Positions 1 through 7,828 of a DNA stretch of 35,189 nt are shown here, in pieces. Origin of the DNA: Acidobacteriota bacterium. Lineage in GTDB: Bacteria > Acidobacteriota > Blastocatellia > Pyrinomonadales > Pyrinomonadaceae. Location: contig QHXM01000096.1 in the NCBI GenBank assembly GCA_003222945.1, positions 1-35,189 on the forward strand. Direction: 5' to 3'. The stretch's first letter is position 1, and every line of letters begins with the position of its first letter. Under the pieces are notes generated by a model that worked only from the letters and a program-made list of their open reading frames with translations, was not told the DNA's origin and did not search any database. Made by a program: the position numbers and the translations under genes.

Positions 1-458
1 TGTATCTGCCCTGTTAAGCTGTCGGGCAGGTCGCCTTCCAGATGGCGGCTCACCTGCGTGATGTATTTGCGATCATCAATCGCCACCAGAAATAGAATGC
101 CGTTACTTTCGCTATTCGGGTCGCCTATGCCCCAGCCGCGAGCCACTGCCAGCGAGTAAGGGAAAATATCCGTATTGCCAGTGGTCTTCACGGTCACGAC
201 TGCGAACTCAATATCCACGCGCTTCTTCAGATTATCGAGAACAGTCTCCAAACGATTCTTTGTTTCAGCATCAATTACGTTAGCGTAGTCATTAACATAT
301 CCAGTCGGCGTAGGAAGAGGCGACTGTGCAGTCTGGCCTTGCGCGCCGATTACGCTCAGCGAAATAGCGCAAGTCAGAAAGAGAATTACGGGTAAAGCTG
401 CTTTAAGATTCTCGCGTCTCAATAAGTGCATCATACCAGCCATGCCACGTGCGCTCAT
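1..458 (-). CDS. TPM-domain exported protein, N-terminal part (cut by window edge)
   Basis: The minus strand is open from the left edge to an ATG at 458. The translation has a basic start, a hydrophobic signal segment (ALPVILFLTCAISLSVIGAQ), then a TPM-type domain (formerly DUF477): TGYVNDYANVIDAETKNRLE, a stretch reading VDIEFAVVTVKT, and SNGILFLVAIDDRKYITQ. TPM proteins (YgcG and plant TLP18.3 type) are membrane-anchored or periplasmic proteins, some with phosphatase activity; the role here is unknown. The ATG at 458 overlaps the stop of the upstream ZIP gene as ATGA, which suggests translational coupling. In-frame ATGs at 443, 434 and 431 are alternative starts, and an AAGG lies directly before 458, too close to be a good ribosome site for that ATG. 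The C-terminus is outside the window. Confidence 0.8.
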   Translation of the reverse strand, partial: MSARGMAGMMHLLRRENLKAALPVILFLTCAISLSVIGAQGQTAQSPLPTPTGYVNDYANVIDAETKNRLETVLDNLKKRVDIEFAVVTVKTTGNTDIFPYSLAVARGWGIGDPNSESNGILFLVAIDDRKYITQVSRHLEGDLPDSLTGQI

Positions 459-1246
459 CCTTCAATCACACGATGCAGAAGGTAGAAGAGAGCCACACCA
501 CCAAATACGACGACGGAGACCAAAGGGTTCTTCTCCTCTTTATGATTCACCTCTGGTATCAAATCGCTTGCAGCAACATAAAGAGTAACTCCGGCAGAGA
601 AGGGCAGTGCGTAAGCGACCGCCGAACTGATTCTGTTTCTGAGCAGAGCAACGCCAACCACTCCGGCAATCGTTGCCGCGCCGATTGCGAGTGAAGCTAT
701 GCGCGCCTTTTGCGCCGAGCGTCCAGATGCCAGCATGATCGAAGCGACAGTGAATCCTTCAGGGACTTTGTGGAGAAGGATTGCGATGAAGACCAGCAGA
801 CCGACTTTGTTGTTGACGAGAAACGCCGTGGCTATAGATACGCCGTCGAATAAAGTGTGAATCAAAAGCCCGCCTATGGCCGTGTACGCAGCCGAAGGGC
901 GTATGACAGACTCAGGGTGAGTTTCAGCGCCAAAATGAAAATGGGGCGCAATCGTGTGCTCGAACAGTTGAATCAGAAGGTAGCCCGCAAGCAGCAAAGT
1001 CATAGGACCAAGCACAGCTTCGGCAGCCGTTTTTCCTGTCTGCCCTTCAGTCCAGAGGCTTACGGTCTCTGGAACAATCTCTATAAAAATCGCCGCAAGC
1101 ATAAATCCTGCACCGAGCGCAACCAGATATTTAAGAAAACGCTCGTTCAGACGCTGCGCACCAGACGAAGCGAGCATAAGTCCGCCAATTAAATTGGCAA
1201 GCGCCGCCAGCGTCCCAAAAACGAGGAGTCCTCCAAAGCTAATCAA
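455..1246 (-). CDS. ZIP-family divalent metal transporter
   Basis: 263 residues, about eight hydrophobic segments. Family signatures are visible: IHTLFDGVSIATAF in the fourth helix region, LHKVPEGF in the fifth, and SDLIPEV near the C-terminus. These correspond to the metal-binding helices of ZIP proteins (ZupT/GufA type), which move Zn2+, Fe2+ or Mn2+ into the cytoplasm. A His-rich loop (HTIAPHFHFGAETH) sits around residue 100, as is common in ZIPs. The start is taken as TTG at 1246, because an in-frame stop lies close upstream and no ATG fits. The gene is transcribed away from mraZ and its stop overlaps the TPM gene by 4 nt, so the two probably form one transcript. Metal specificity cannot be read from the sequence. 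Confidence 0.85.
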   Translation of the reverse strand: MISFGGLLVFGTLAALANLIGGLMLASSGAQRLNERFLKYLVALGAGFMLAAIFIEIVPETVSLWTEGQTGKTAAEAVLGPMTLLLAGYLLIQLFEHTIAPHFHFGAETHPESVIRPSAAYTAIGGLLIHTLFDGVSIATAFLVNNKVGLLVFIAILLHKVPEGFTVASIMLASGRSAQKARIASLAIGAATIAGVVGVALLRNRISSAVAYALPFSAGVTLYVAASDLIPEVNHKEEKNPLVSVVVFGGVALFYLLHRVIEG

Positions 1247-1459
1247 GAGCAGCCCACCAGTCGTCTGAAGTCATAATTGAATAGTAGCTCCGCACTATAC
1301 ATTATGAGCGGGTGCTTGGCTACGAATAAGCAGAACGAAGCCAACAACTGCTTAAAATGGATTGCCACATTCGGGAAATTAAGCTATCTGAAAGAGGGAT
1401 AGAGCCTTCCGTACACCATATCGTGCTTAAAAATCTTTGACAAACAGGATTTTTTCTTC

Positions 1460-1489
1460 TTGACAGCCCCTCGCATAGGAGCGTACTAT
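1460..1489 (+). promoter_or_regulatory. Sigma70-type promoter of the dcw cluster
   Basis: TTGACA at 1460-1465 is a perfect -35 hexamer. TACTAT at 1484-1489 is a near-consensus -10. The spacer is 18 bp. Transcription would start near 1496, giving a leader of about 100 nt before mraZ. A second TTGACA at 1437-1442 has no matching -10. Confidence 0.75.
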
Positions 1490-1498
1490 GCGCCGCAG

Positions 1499-1523
1499 GT
1501 GGAGGAAAGTGGTCAGAAGTGGG
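1499..1523 (+). promoter_or_regulatory. Putative MraZ operator: three GTGG boxes at 10-bp spacing
   Basis: GTGGA at 1499, GTGGT at 1509 and GTGGG at 1519 form three direct repeats with exactly 10-bp periodicity, immediately downstream of the -10 and at the expected transcription start. MraZ is known to bind direct repeats of a TGGGN/GTGG-type core separated by 5 nt upstream of its own gene. Autorepression of the whole downstream cluster is the natural inference. Confidence 0.75.
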
Positions 1524-1596
1524 CTTCCCTGAGCAGCTTGTATCTGATGATTAAAGTTTTACCTAAAGGTTTAAGCAATGCGCTCCTCGAAACTTT

Positions 1597-2037
1597 ATGC
1601 TGCGAGGAAATTATACGGCGAGGATTGATTCCAAGGGGCGGTTGAAAGTTCCGACCCCGTTCCGACGCATTATAGAGGAGAAGCACGGAAGCAAAGTCTA
1701 TGTTACTAGCCTGACCGCAGAGAACGTGCGGATCTATCCGCTGCCAGAATGGGAATCAATTGAACAGCGTTTGGCGCTTCTGCCTTCAATGGACCCGGCG
1801 AGGCGCAAGTTCCTTGATAGAACCAACTATTATGGACAGCAAGCTACGATGGACGGGCAAGGCCGCGTGTTGATTCATCCGCTTCTTCGCAAGAGCGCAG
1901 GGGTGCTTGGGGATGTGGCTGTGCTTGGCTATTTGACATACTTAGAAGTTTGGGAGTTGGAGAGATTCCAACAGCGACTTCTGTCAGACCCTTATACGGA
2001 AGAGGACGAAGCCGCAATAGCACGTCTTGGCATTTGA
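1597..2037 (+). CDS. mraZ: MraZ transcriptional regulator (SpoVT/AbrB-like double domain)
   Basis: 146 residues, the usual MraZ length. It begins MLRGNYTARIDSKGRLKVP, the first half of the duplicated MraZ fold, and the second half contains ATMDGQGRVLIHPLLRKSAG. The two DxxGR signatures (DSKGR, DGQGR) mark the DNA-binding loops. MraZ is a ring-forming DNA-binding protein that represses the dcw operon from boxes upstream of its own gene; matching boxes lie at 1499-1523. The ATG at 1597 starts the conserved N-terminus and has no strong Shine-Dalgarno sequence. It is followed after 77 nt by rsmH, the standard mraZ-rsmH order. Confidence 0.95.
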   Translation: MLRGNYTARIDSKGRLKVPTPFRRIIEEKHGSKVYVTSLTAENVRIYPLPEWESIEQRLALLPSMDPARRKFLDRTNYYGQQATMDGQGRVLIHPLLRKSAGVLGDVAVLGYLTYLEVWELERFQQRLLSDPYTEEDEAAIARLGI

Positions 2038-2114
2038 AAAAGTAGAGCTTCAGTGCCGGAAAGTTTTTGAAAATTGCAAGTCTGTTCTTTGAACAAGATC
2101 ACGGGGCGGTGGTG

Positions 2115-3071
2115 ATGGCTGCGCTTATGGGGGGCATGGGCGCGCCCCATCGCCCCGTGCTGCTCCGAGAGACAATCGAACTGCTGAAGGCTCATAGAGG
2201 CGGGCTTTTCGTTGACGGCACGCTCGGATTTGGCGGTCATAGCGAAGCGATACTTGAAGCGTCGCCTGCGGCTCGCGTGATAGGCATTGATCGAGACCGC
2301 GAGGCGCTTAAGCTGGCTAGGGAACGCTTAAAGCGTTTCGGGCATCAGTTTCTAGCAGTCCACGCGAACTTTCGGGACGTTGCGCGCATTGTCGAAGAAG
2401 CGAATGAGCGGGAAGTGAACGGCGTGCTGGTTGATCTCGGCGTCTCGTCGCTTCAGTTCGACACGGGGCGCAGGGGCTTCAGCTTCCGGCAAGATGCGCC
2501 GCTCGATATGCGCATGGACGCGAGCGGCGACGAAGAGACAGCGGCAGAGTTACTCGAGCGTCTCTCGGAAGAAGAGATTGCGCGGATTATCTTCGAGTAC
2601 GGCGAGGAGCGGCGTTCTCGTCGCATTGCGAGGTGGATAGTTGAGAGACGAGAAAGAGGAGAGCCAGTCAGGACGACGAAGGAATTGGCCGACCTCGTTG
2701 CACGCGCCCTAGGCTCTCGAAAGATAGATAAGATTCATCCGGCGACGCGCACGTTTCAGGCTCTGCGCATAGCCACAAACCACGAGCTTGAAGGTTTAGG
2801 CAAATTCGTAGAAACGGCTGTCGATCTTTTACAACCTGACGGACGCTTCGTTGCGATCAGCTTTCACTCGCTCGAAGACCGGATAGTGAAGCAGACGCTT
2901 CGCAAGCTGTCCGGTCAATGCGAGTGCGGCCCGCGAGCGCCTGTCTGTTCCTGCGGCGCGCGGCGCGTGGTTGAAATTCTAACGCGCCGTCCGGTTGTGC
3001 CGGGCGATGAAGAGGTAGCAGAAAACCCGCGCGCACGAAGCGCAAAGTTGCGTGCCTGCCGCAAACTCTAA
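2115..3071 (+). CDS. rsmH: 16S rRNA (cytosine(1402)-N(4))-methyltransferase RsmH (MraW)
   Basis: SAM-dependent enzyme that methylates N4 of C1402 in the decoding centre of 16S rRNA. Signatures in order: APHRPVLLRETIELL at the N-terminus; VDGTLGFGGHSEAIL (SAM-binding motif I); GIDRDREAL; VDLGVSSLQFDTGRRGFSF; APLDMRM; HPATRTFQALRI; and ISFHSLEDRIVKQTLR. A Cys-rich segment (CECGPRAPVCSCG) lies near the C-terminus, as in many RsmH proteins. The frame is open from a TTG at 2067, but the ATG at 2115 gives 318 residues, close to the family norm; ATGs at 2127 and 2136 are also possible. Second gene of the dcw cluster. Confidence 0.93.
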   Translation: MAALMGGMGAPHRPVLLRETIELLKAHRGGLFVDGTLGFGGHSEAILEASPAARVIGIDRDREALKLARERLKRFGHQFLAVHANFRDVARIVEEANEREVNGVLVDLGVSSLQFDTGRRGFSFRQDAPLDMRMDASGDEETAAELLERLSEEEIARIIFEYGEERRSRRIARWIVERRERGEPVRTTKELADLVARALGSRKIDKIHPATRTFQALRIATNHELEGLGKFVETAVDLLQPDGRFVAISFHSLEDRIVKQTLRKLSGQCECGPRAPVCSCGARRVVEILTRRPVVPGDEEVAENPRARSAKLRACRKL

Positions 3072-3174
3072 AATGCTCCACACGCGTGGTCGGCTCGGAG
3101 TTTGAAATCAGAAGTGCCATTTCAGTTTCAGTGCTCTTAACTTAGACCGAAATTAACCGAAGGCCTGACCCTTG

Positions 3175-3564
3175 ATGAGAAGATTACCCCCGAACCAGAA
3201 GAACTATGCTGTGCGCCGCGAGCGCGACACGCACGCTCTTTTTCGTCTGGCGCTTCTGCTAGGTTGCGGACTTGTCCTGGCGGGCGGTTTCGTTTATGCG
3301 GCAGGACAGCACTTCGCGGCTGTTCAGTACGGTTACAAGACTGAGGAGTTGCGACGCGAGCAGGCACAGCTTTTGGAGGAGCAGCGTCGTTTGAAACTGG
3401 AGCGCGAGCGCGCCTCTACGCCTGAGCATCTGGAGGAGGCTGCGCGCGAGATAGGGATGAAGCCTTTAGAGCCTGCGCAGATTAACCCTGCGAAAACTTT
3501 GGAGAAGACGCAGACACACGCGACTGCGGCATTCATCAGCCCATCTGCCTCGCTTGGCCGTTGA
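3175..3564 (+). CDS. ftsL: Cell division protein FtsL-like
   Basis: 129 residues with the FtsL layout: a short basic cytoplasmic N-terminus, one transmembrane segment around residues 25-47 (FRLALLLGCGLVLAGGFVYA), then an E/R/Q-rich coiled coil (residues about 57-85) and a region reading EEAAREIGMKPLEPAQI, where FtsL proteins typically have a short hydrophobic motif after the coil. FtsL bridges FtsQ/FtsB to the FtsWI synthase. Sequence conservation in this family is low, so the call rests on topology and on its place between rsmH and ftsI. ATG at 3175 is chosen; a TTG directly precedes it. AAGG about ten bases upstream is a plausible ribosome site. Confidence 0.8.
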   Translation: MRRLPPNQKNYAVRRERDTHALFRLALLLGCGLVLAGGFVYAAGQHFAAVQYGYKTEELRREQAQLLEEQRRLKLERERASTPEHLEEAAREIGMKPLEPAQINPAKTLEKTQTHATAAFISPSASLGR

Positions 3565-3710
3565 ATTTATAAAGTAGTTAGACTGCGCCCGTGCGCATTC
3601 TCCCCTCGTGGCGCTAGAAGGAATTTTTTAACACTCTCAAGACGCGCGCGAAGAGAAGAGCAACCCGACCTTCGCGCCTTAGCTTCAGAAAGAAGAGCAA
3701 GCCACAAACC

Positions 3711-5786
3711 ATGCGCGCACGCCTTGCCGCTCAATCAAAAGTACGTCCTGATAGCTCACGCACGCGCGCGCTCGTCGTGGCCTGCTTCCTAATCGTCTGG
3801 ATGATCGCAATCGGAGTGCGGCTCGTCTCCCTTCAAACTTCGCAGCACGCCTGGCTTCTGACACGCGCACATGCTCAGCAAGAGGACACAGTTCAAACGA
3901 GTCCGATTCGTGGTCTCGTTCTGGACCGGCATGGCAATGAGCTTGCGCGCAGCGTTGACATGGAATCTTTCTGGGCAGTGCCTGGAGAGATTAAGAATGT
4001 CGAAGAGGTGGCCATGAGACTTGCTCCACTCACAGGCGTTGATGCAAACACATTGGCCGCGCATTTGAAAGAGGCTCAAAGCGCGAATCGTAAGTTCGCG
4101 TGGATTGCGCGCAAGCTGGACGAGGAGCAGGCCGAGAAGATTCGCGCTCTTAACATTGAAGGCATCTACTCTATCAAAGAGCCTAAGCGTCAATATCCAA
4201 ACGGCGCGCTTGCGTCCCATATACTCGGCTTTGTAGGACTTGACGAAGATGGTCTCGCTGGCATTGAGCAGGCTTTCAACGAGCGGATACACGGCGAGGG
4301 GGGAAAGGTTTTAGTTGAGACGGATGCTCACGGACATTCTTACAGCAGCTTTGAGATGCAGTCGCGTCCGGGCGAAACGGTCGTTCTAACGATTGACCGC
4401 TTCATTCAGTACAAGACGGAACAGGCGCTCAGCGAAGCTCTGGAAAAAACGAAAGCCAAGAACGCTTCGGCAGTCGTGCTTGACCCGCACACGGGCGAAA
4501 TACTCGCGCTCGCCAATGCGCCTTCGTTCGATCCGAACGACCCGCGAGCGGCCAATCAGCAGGCTCGCATCAATCAGGCGCTGCAAAATATCTACGAGCC
4601 TGGTTCGACCTTCAAGGTCGTCGCTTACTCGGCTGCGATTGAGAGAGGACTTGCGAAACCTACAGACAAGATTGATTGCCAGATGGGTTCGATCACGGTC
4701 GCGGGCCGACTCATACACGATCACAAACGGTTCGGCACTCTGACCTTGACGCAGGCTCTGGATCAGTCGAGCAACGTGGCCGCAATCAAACTCGGCCTTC
4801 GCGTCGGCGATGCTTCGATGTACGACTTCATGACCCGCTTCGGCTTCGGCTGCAAAACGGGGGTTGAGCTACCGGGCGAGACGAGCGGGCTGGTCCGTGA
4901 CGTGAAGAAGTGGCAGCCCTCTTCAATCGGCTCAATCGCAATGGGGCAGGAGGTCGGTGTCACGCCCCTTCAAATGGCCGCCGCCTACGGCGCGATAGCC
5001 AACGACGGCATTCGCATCGTGCCGCATCTTGTGCGCGAGATACGCGCAGCAGACGGAACAGTCGTTTACAGCGCACAGCCCGAACAGCACAAGGTCGTGA
5101 GCGCTGAGACTGCGAACACGATTCGTCACATGCTCGAAGATGTAACTCAGAACGGCACTGCTAAGAAGGCGAAGCTTAACGGCTATACGGCTGCGGGCAA
5201 GACCGGCACGGCGCAGAAGATTGACCCGAAGACGCACAGCTATTCGAAGACGAAATTCATAGGATCGTTCGTTGGATTTGCGCCCGTTGATAATCCTGCG
5301 GTCGTCATCATTGTTGTTTTGGACGAGCCTGTCGGCTCTTATCACGGCGGCGACGTGGCCGCGCCCGTCTTCAATCAGATCGCGGAACAGATTCTGCCAG
5401 TGCTGAATGTCGCGCCCGACTCCGATTTCAAATCTTCTTCCGCGCCTGCACTTCTAGCGCAGTCGCTCTTGAGTCCTGACTATCTATCGCACTTGAGAGC
5501 GGAGCAGGAGCGAGTCAACGCAGAGCGCGATGCTACGTTGCCGAAGGTTGTCGTGGGCGAGGGCGCGGGGCTAACTCAGGTTGTTTATACGGCTGCGACA
5601 AAGAGCGCCGTCTTGATGCCTGACCTTCGCGGGCGAAGCGTCCGAGACGCTGCACGCATCTGCGCGCAATTGGGATTGCAACTCGAAGCACAGGGCGAAG
5701 GGCGCGCTCTCAGACAAAGGCCGCAAGCCGGAGCAGAGGTTGAGCCGGGACAGGTCGTACACATTGACTTCGGGAGAAGCGAATGA
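3711..5786 (+). CDS. ftsI: Division transpeptidase FtsI/PBP3 with C-terminal PASTA domain
   Basis: 691 residues. Basic N-terminus, one transmembrane anchor (about 22-44), PBP dimerisation domain beginning near SPIRGLVLDRHGNELA, then the transpeptidase domain with the three active-site motifs: SxxK at S299 (EPGSTFK), SxN at S353-N355 (SSN), and KTGT at K497. A single PASTA domain follows at about residues 637-690 (VLMPDLRGRSVRDAARI). The enzyme crosslinks septal peptidoglycan in the periplasm with FtsW. PASTA-bearing FtsI is less common than the bare form in Gram-negatives. The ATG at 3711 has only a distant purine-rich upstream stretch. It is 147 nt from ftsL. A palindromic repeat starts 3 nt after the stop. 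Confidence 0.94.
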   Translation: MRARLAAQSKVRPDSSRTRALVVACFLIVWMIAIGVRLVSLQTSQHAWLLTRAHAQQEDTVQTSPIRGLVLDRHGNELARSVDMESFWAVPGEIKNVEEVAMRLAPLTGVDANTLAAHLKEAQSANRKFAWIARKLDEEQAEKIRALNIEGIYSIKEPKRQYPNGALASHILGFVGLDEDGLAGIEQAFNERIHGEGGKVLVETDAHGHSYSSFEMQSRPGETVVLTIDRFIQYKTEQALSEALEKTKAKNASAVVLDPHTGEILALANAPSFDPNDPRAANQQARINQALQNIYEPGSTFKVVAYSAAIERGLAKPTDKIDCQMGSITVAGRLIHDHKRFGTLTLTQALDQSSNVAAIKLGLRVGDASMYDFMTRFGFGCKTGVELPGETSGLVRDVKKWQPSSIGSIAMGQEVGVTPLQMAAAYGAIANDGIRIVPHLVREIRAADGTVVYSAQPEQHKVVSAETANTIRHMLEDVTQNGTAKKAKLNGYTAAGKTGTAQKIDPKTHSYSKTKFIGSFVGFAPVDNPAVVIIVVLDEPVGSYHGGDVAAPVFNQIAEQILPVLNVAPDSDFKSSSAPALLAQSLLSPDYLSHLRAEQERVNAERDATLPKVVVGEGAGLTQVVYTAATKSAVLMPDLRGRSVRDAARICAQLGLQLEAQGEGRALRQRPQAGAEVEPGQVVHIDFGRSE

Positions 5787-5788
5787 GC

Positions 5789-5908
5789 AAGGATGACGGA
5801 CGAAAAAGTTTTGAGTTATGAGTTATGAGTTAAAGGCTTTCAACTCAAAATTCATAACTCATAACTCATAACTTGCTTTTCCGTCCTTCCCCTTCGTCGT
5901 TCATCCTT
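5789..5908. repeat. Heptamer-armed hairpin, ftsI-murF junction
   Basis: The arms are tandem 7-nt words: GAGTTAT units on the left and ATAACTC units on the right. 5814-5831 pairs perfectly with 5856-5873 (18 bp). Outer pairing continues imperfectly to AAGGATGA (5789-5796) with TCATCCTT (5901-5908). It follows the ftsI stop directly. Confidence 0.85.
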
Positions 5909-5917
5909 AAAAGTATG

Positions 5918-6151
5918 ACTCAACAGAACAGAGGCGGCGAGTGTGAGCATGACGGGACAAGGCATAGAGTTATTGAATGTCGAAGAAGATTGCGAAGGGT
6001 TCGGATCGTGCAGAGAACCGTGAGGCTTGCGCAGGATGAGGCTGTGATAGCCACCGCAGAGATTCTGGCGCTTGGCACGGCGGAAACGGATTTTGCGGAT
6101 GCGGAAGAGATTTTTGAAGAGGCCGGGGCTACTTTTTCAAAGAAACCCTAG
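5918..6151 (+). CDS. Doubtful small ORF between ftsI and murF
   Basis: An open frame from ATG 5918 encodes 77 residues that I do not recognise. The first half is Arg-rich and looks like out-of-frame translation; the second half (AVIATAEILALGTAETDFAD onward) has normal protein-like composition. In the neighbouring frame, ATG 5949 gives a short acidic peptide containing EEDCEGFGSCREP before a stop. This pattern could mean a small gene with a frameshift, or noncoding remnant DNA. murE is usually found at this place in dcw clusters, but no MurE motif is visible. No Shine-Dalgarno sequence precedes the ATG. Confidence 0.2.
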   Translation, partial: TQQNRGGECEHDGTRHRVIECRRRLRRVRIVQRTVRLAQDEAVIATAEILALGTAETDFADAEEIFEEAGATFSKKP

Positions 6152-6243
6152 CCGATTAACGCCAGAGGTTGACCGCCGCGCTCACGCTCGCGCAAGATGA
6201 TAGTTAGATAATCTTTGCGCAATTCAGAGAGGCAACGAGGGGC

Positions 6244-7728
6244 GTGAACATACGGACGGCGGCGGATTTGATGGGCGCGCAAACTACGGGTTTGAGCGCC
6301 GAGTTGTTTGACAATGAAATAGTTGGATTCTCGATTGACTCGCGCTCAACCGGCGCGGGCGAAATCTTCTTCGCGCTCTCACAGGAAGACTACGCGCGCG
6401 CCGGTTTCAACGGCACATTCACGGACGCGCACCGATTTATTCCTCAAGCGTTCGGCAAGGGAGCAATAGCAGCCGTCGCGCGCATTGACCATGTGCGAAA
6501 CGATGCAGGGTTGCAAGCGATGAAGGATAGGCTCCTTCTCGTCGAAGATGCGATTGCCGCGCTTCAAACTCTGGCGCGCAGAGTCTATCAATCTTGGGCG
6601 CGCCCCGTTGTCGGAATCACAGGAAGCGCAGGAAAGACTACGGCGAAAGAGTTGACCGCGCATCTTCTCAAAGCTTCAGGGCGAAGGGTTTTGAAGAGCG
6701 AGCGAAACTACAACAACGGGCTGGGTCTTCCGCTCGCAGTCTTGCAGATGGTGAGCGAAGGTCGCCGCCCGGAAGATTTCGATATGGCCGTTCTTGAGAT
6801 GGGCATGTCGTCGCCTACGCACGAGATTCAAAGGCTCTGCAAAATCACGCCGCCAGACGTTGGCGTTGAACTTCTCGTTGCGCCCGTTCATCTTGAGCAT
6901 CTGGGCACGATTGAAAATATAGCGGCGGCGAAAGCGGAGTTGATAGAAGGCATGAAGCCGGATGGCACGGCTGTTCTAAACGCAGATGACGAGTTTGTGA
7001 TTGCTATGCGCGAGAAACATAGCGGACCGATAATCACTTTCGGCATAGAGAACGCGTCGGACGTGATGGCGACCGACATTGACACTAGCCGCTTCGGTCG
7101 CAGTCGCTTCCAATTGCGGACACCGCTTGGCGAGGCCAATACAACGTTGCACATGCCCGGTCGCCATAACTTGATGAACGCGCTCGCTGCTTCTGCGGTC
7201 GCAACCTGTTTTGAGATGTCGCCAGCGGCGATTGCAGACGCTCTTAAAAGTGTCACCCCAGCGAAGATGCGCGGCGAAGTGATTGACTTCGCCGCGGGCT
7301 TCACAGTCGTTGACGATTCATACAACTCTAACCCGCGCTCGCTCCTGAGCATCGTTCATGCGATTGCGGAGAGCGAGGCGCACGCTAAAAGACGAATCGT
7401 CATAGCGGGCGAGATGCTTGAGCTTGGGACTGACGAAGCGCGTATGCACCGCGAAGCTGGCCTAGAGATAGCCAGACTTGGAATTGACGTTCTATGGGGA
7501 GTGCGCGGACTCGCGCGTGAGATCATCGAAGGCGCGCGCCGTGCGGGCATGAGCGAGGGAGCGACTCGCTTCTTTGAAACTTCAGAGCAGGCGGCGGAAG
7601 CTATCTTTAACGAAGTGCGCGAGGGCGATCTTCTACTTGTCAAAGGCTCGCGCGGCGTAGAAACGGACAAGGTCGTCAAACGCTTGCGCGACCATTTTCC
7701 TGTTCTTGGAGCAGACGAAAGAGAATGA
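6244..7728 (+). CDS. murF: UDP-N-acetylmuramoyl-tripeptide--D-alanyl-D-alanine ligase MurF
   Basis: 494 residues. Cytoplasmic ATP-dependent ligase that adds D-Ala-D-Ala to UDP-MurNAc-tripeptide. Mur ligase motifs are present: ATP-binding GITGSAGKTTAKE (lysine at 131), NYNNGLGLPLA, DMAVLEMGMS, HNLMNALAA, and VVDDSYNSNPRS at the start of the C-terminal domain. NYNN and SYNSNP are typical for MurF rather than MurE. The start is GTG at 6244, preceded by GAGAGG and GAGGGG purine stretches. The preceding 457 bp lack a credible gene, so the usual MurE partner that makes its substrate must lie elsewhere. The stop merges into a heptamer hairpin. Confidence 0.95.
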   Translation: MNIRTAADLMGAQTTGLSAELFDNEIVGFSIDSRSTGAGEIFFALSQEDYARAGFNGTFTDAHRFIPQAFGKGAIAAVARIDHVRNDAGLQAMKDRLLLVEDAIAALQTLARRVYQSWARPVVGITGSAGKTTAKELTAHLLKASGRRVLKSERNYNNGLGLPLAVLQMVSEGRRPEDFDMAVLEMGMSSPTHEIQRLCKITPPDVGVELLVAPVHLEHLGTIENIAAAKAELIEGMKPDGTAVLNADDEFVIAMREKHSGPIITFGIENASDVMATDIDTSRFGRSRFQLRTPLGEANTTLHMPGRHNLMNALAASAVATCFEMSPAAIADALKSVTPAKMRGEVIDFAAGFTVVDDSYNSNPRSLLSIVHAIAESEAHAKRRIVIAGEMLELGTDEARMHREAGLEIARLGIDVLWGVRGLAREIIEGARRAGMSEGATRFFETSEQAAEAIFNEVREGDLLLVKGSRGVETDKVVKRLRDHFPVLGADERE

Positions 7729-7824
7729 AAAGCAGAATCCAGAAGTCAGAAGTCAGAATGAAAAGCTGAAACCGCTTTTTGTTTTCTTCTGAATTCTGGA
7801 TTCTGGATTCTGAATTCTGCTTTT
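7728..7824. repeat. Heptamer-armed hairpin filling the murF-mraY gap
   Basis: The left arm (AAAAGCAG at 7728, then CAGAATC and CAGAAGT units) is complementary to the right arm (GAATTCT and GGATTCT units ending CTGCTTTT at 7817-7824). It begins on the last base of the murF stop and ends 4 nt before the mraY ATG, leaving no room for a normal Shine-Dalgarno sequence. The loop holds a smaller AAAAGC/GCTTTT pairing. Confidence 0.85.
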
Positions 7825-7828
7825 ACTG

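Larger units (their letters stand above)
1247..1596. other. Divergent intergenic region between ZIP gene and mraZ
   Basis: 350 bp without a convincing gene. It is more AT-rich than its surroundings. The right half carries the dcw promoter and MraZ-type boxes, listed separately. On the minus strand there is a possible -10 (TATAGT, complement of 1294-1299) for the ZIP/TPM unit, but I see no good -35. A short open frame at 1460-1645 overlaps the start of mraZ in another frame and looks like chance. Confidence 0.6.

Noticed and set aside
857-1192. Plus-strand ORF opposite the ZIP gene
   Set aside because: Arg/Lys-rich shadow of the clearly conserved minus-strand transporter.
1460-1645. Small ORF upstream of mraZ
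   Set aside because: It lies over the promoter and operator, overlaps mraZ in another frame, and its start would be at or before the transcription start.
3646-3677. Hairpin GCGCGAAG/CTTCGCGC between ftsL and ftsI as a member of the repeat family
   Set aside because: Only 8 bp, no tandem words and no shared core; likely chance in GC-rich sequence.
5918-6151. Remnant of murE
   Set aside because: No Mur ligase motif (ATP loop, NxxHLD, C-terminal DNPR) is visible in any frame.
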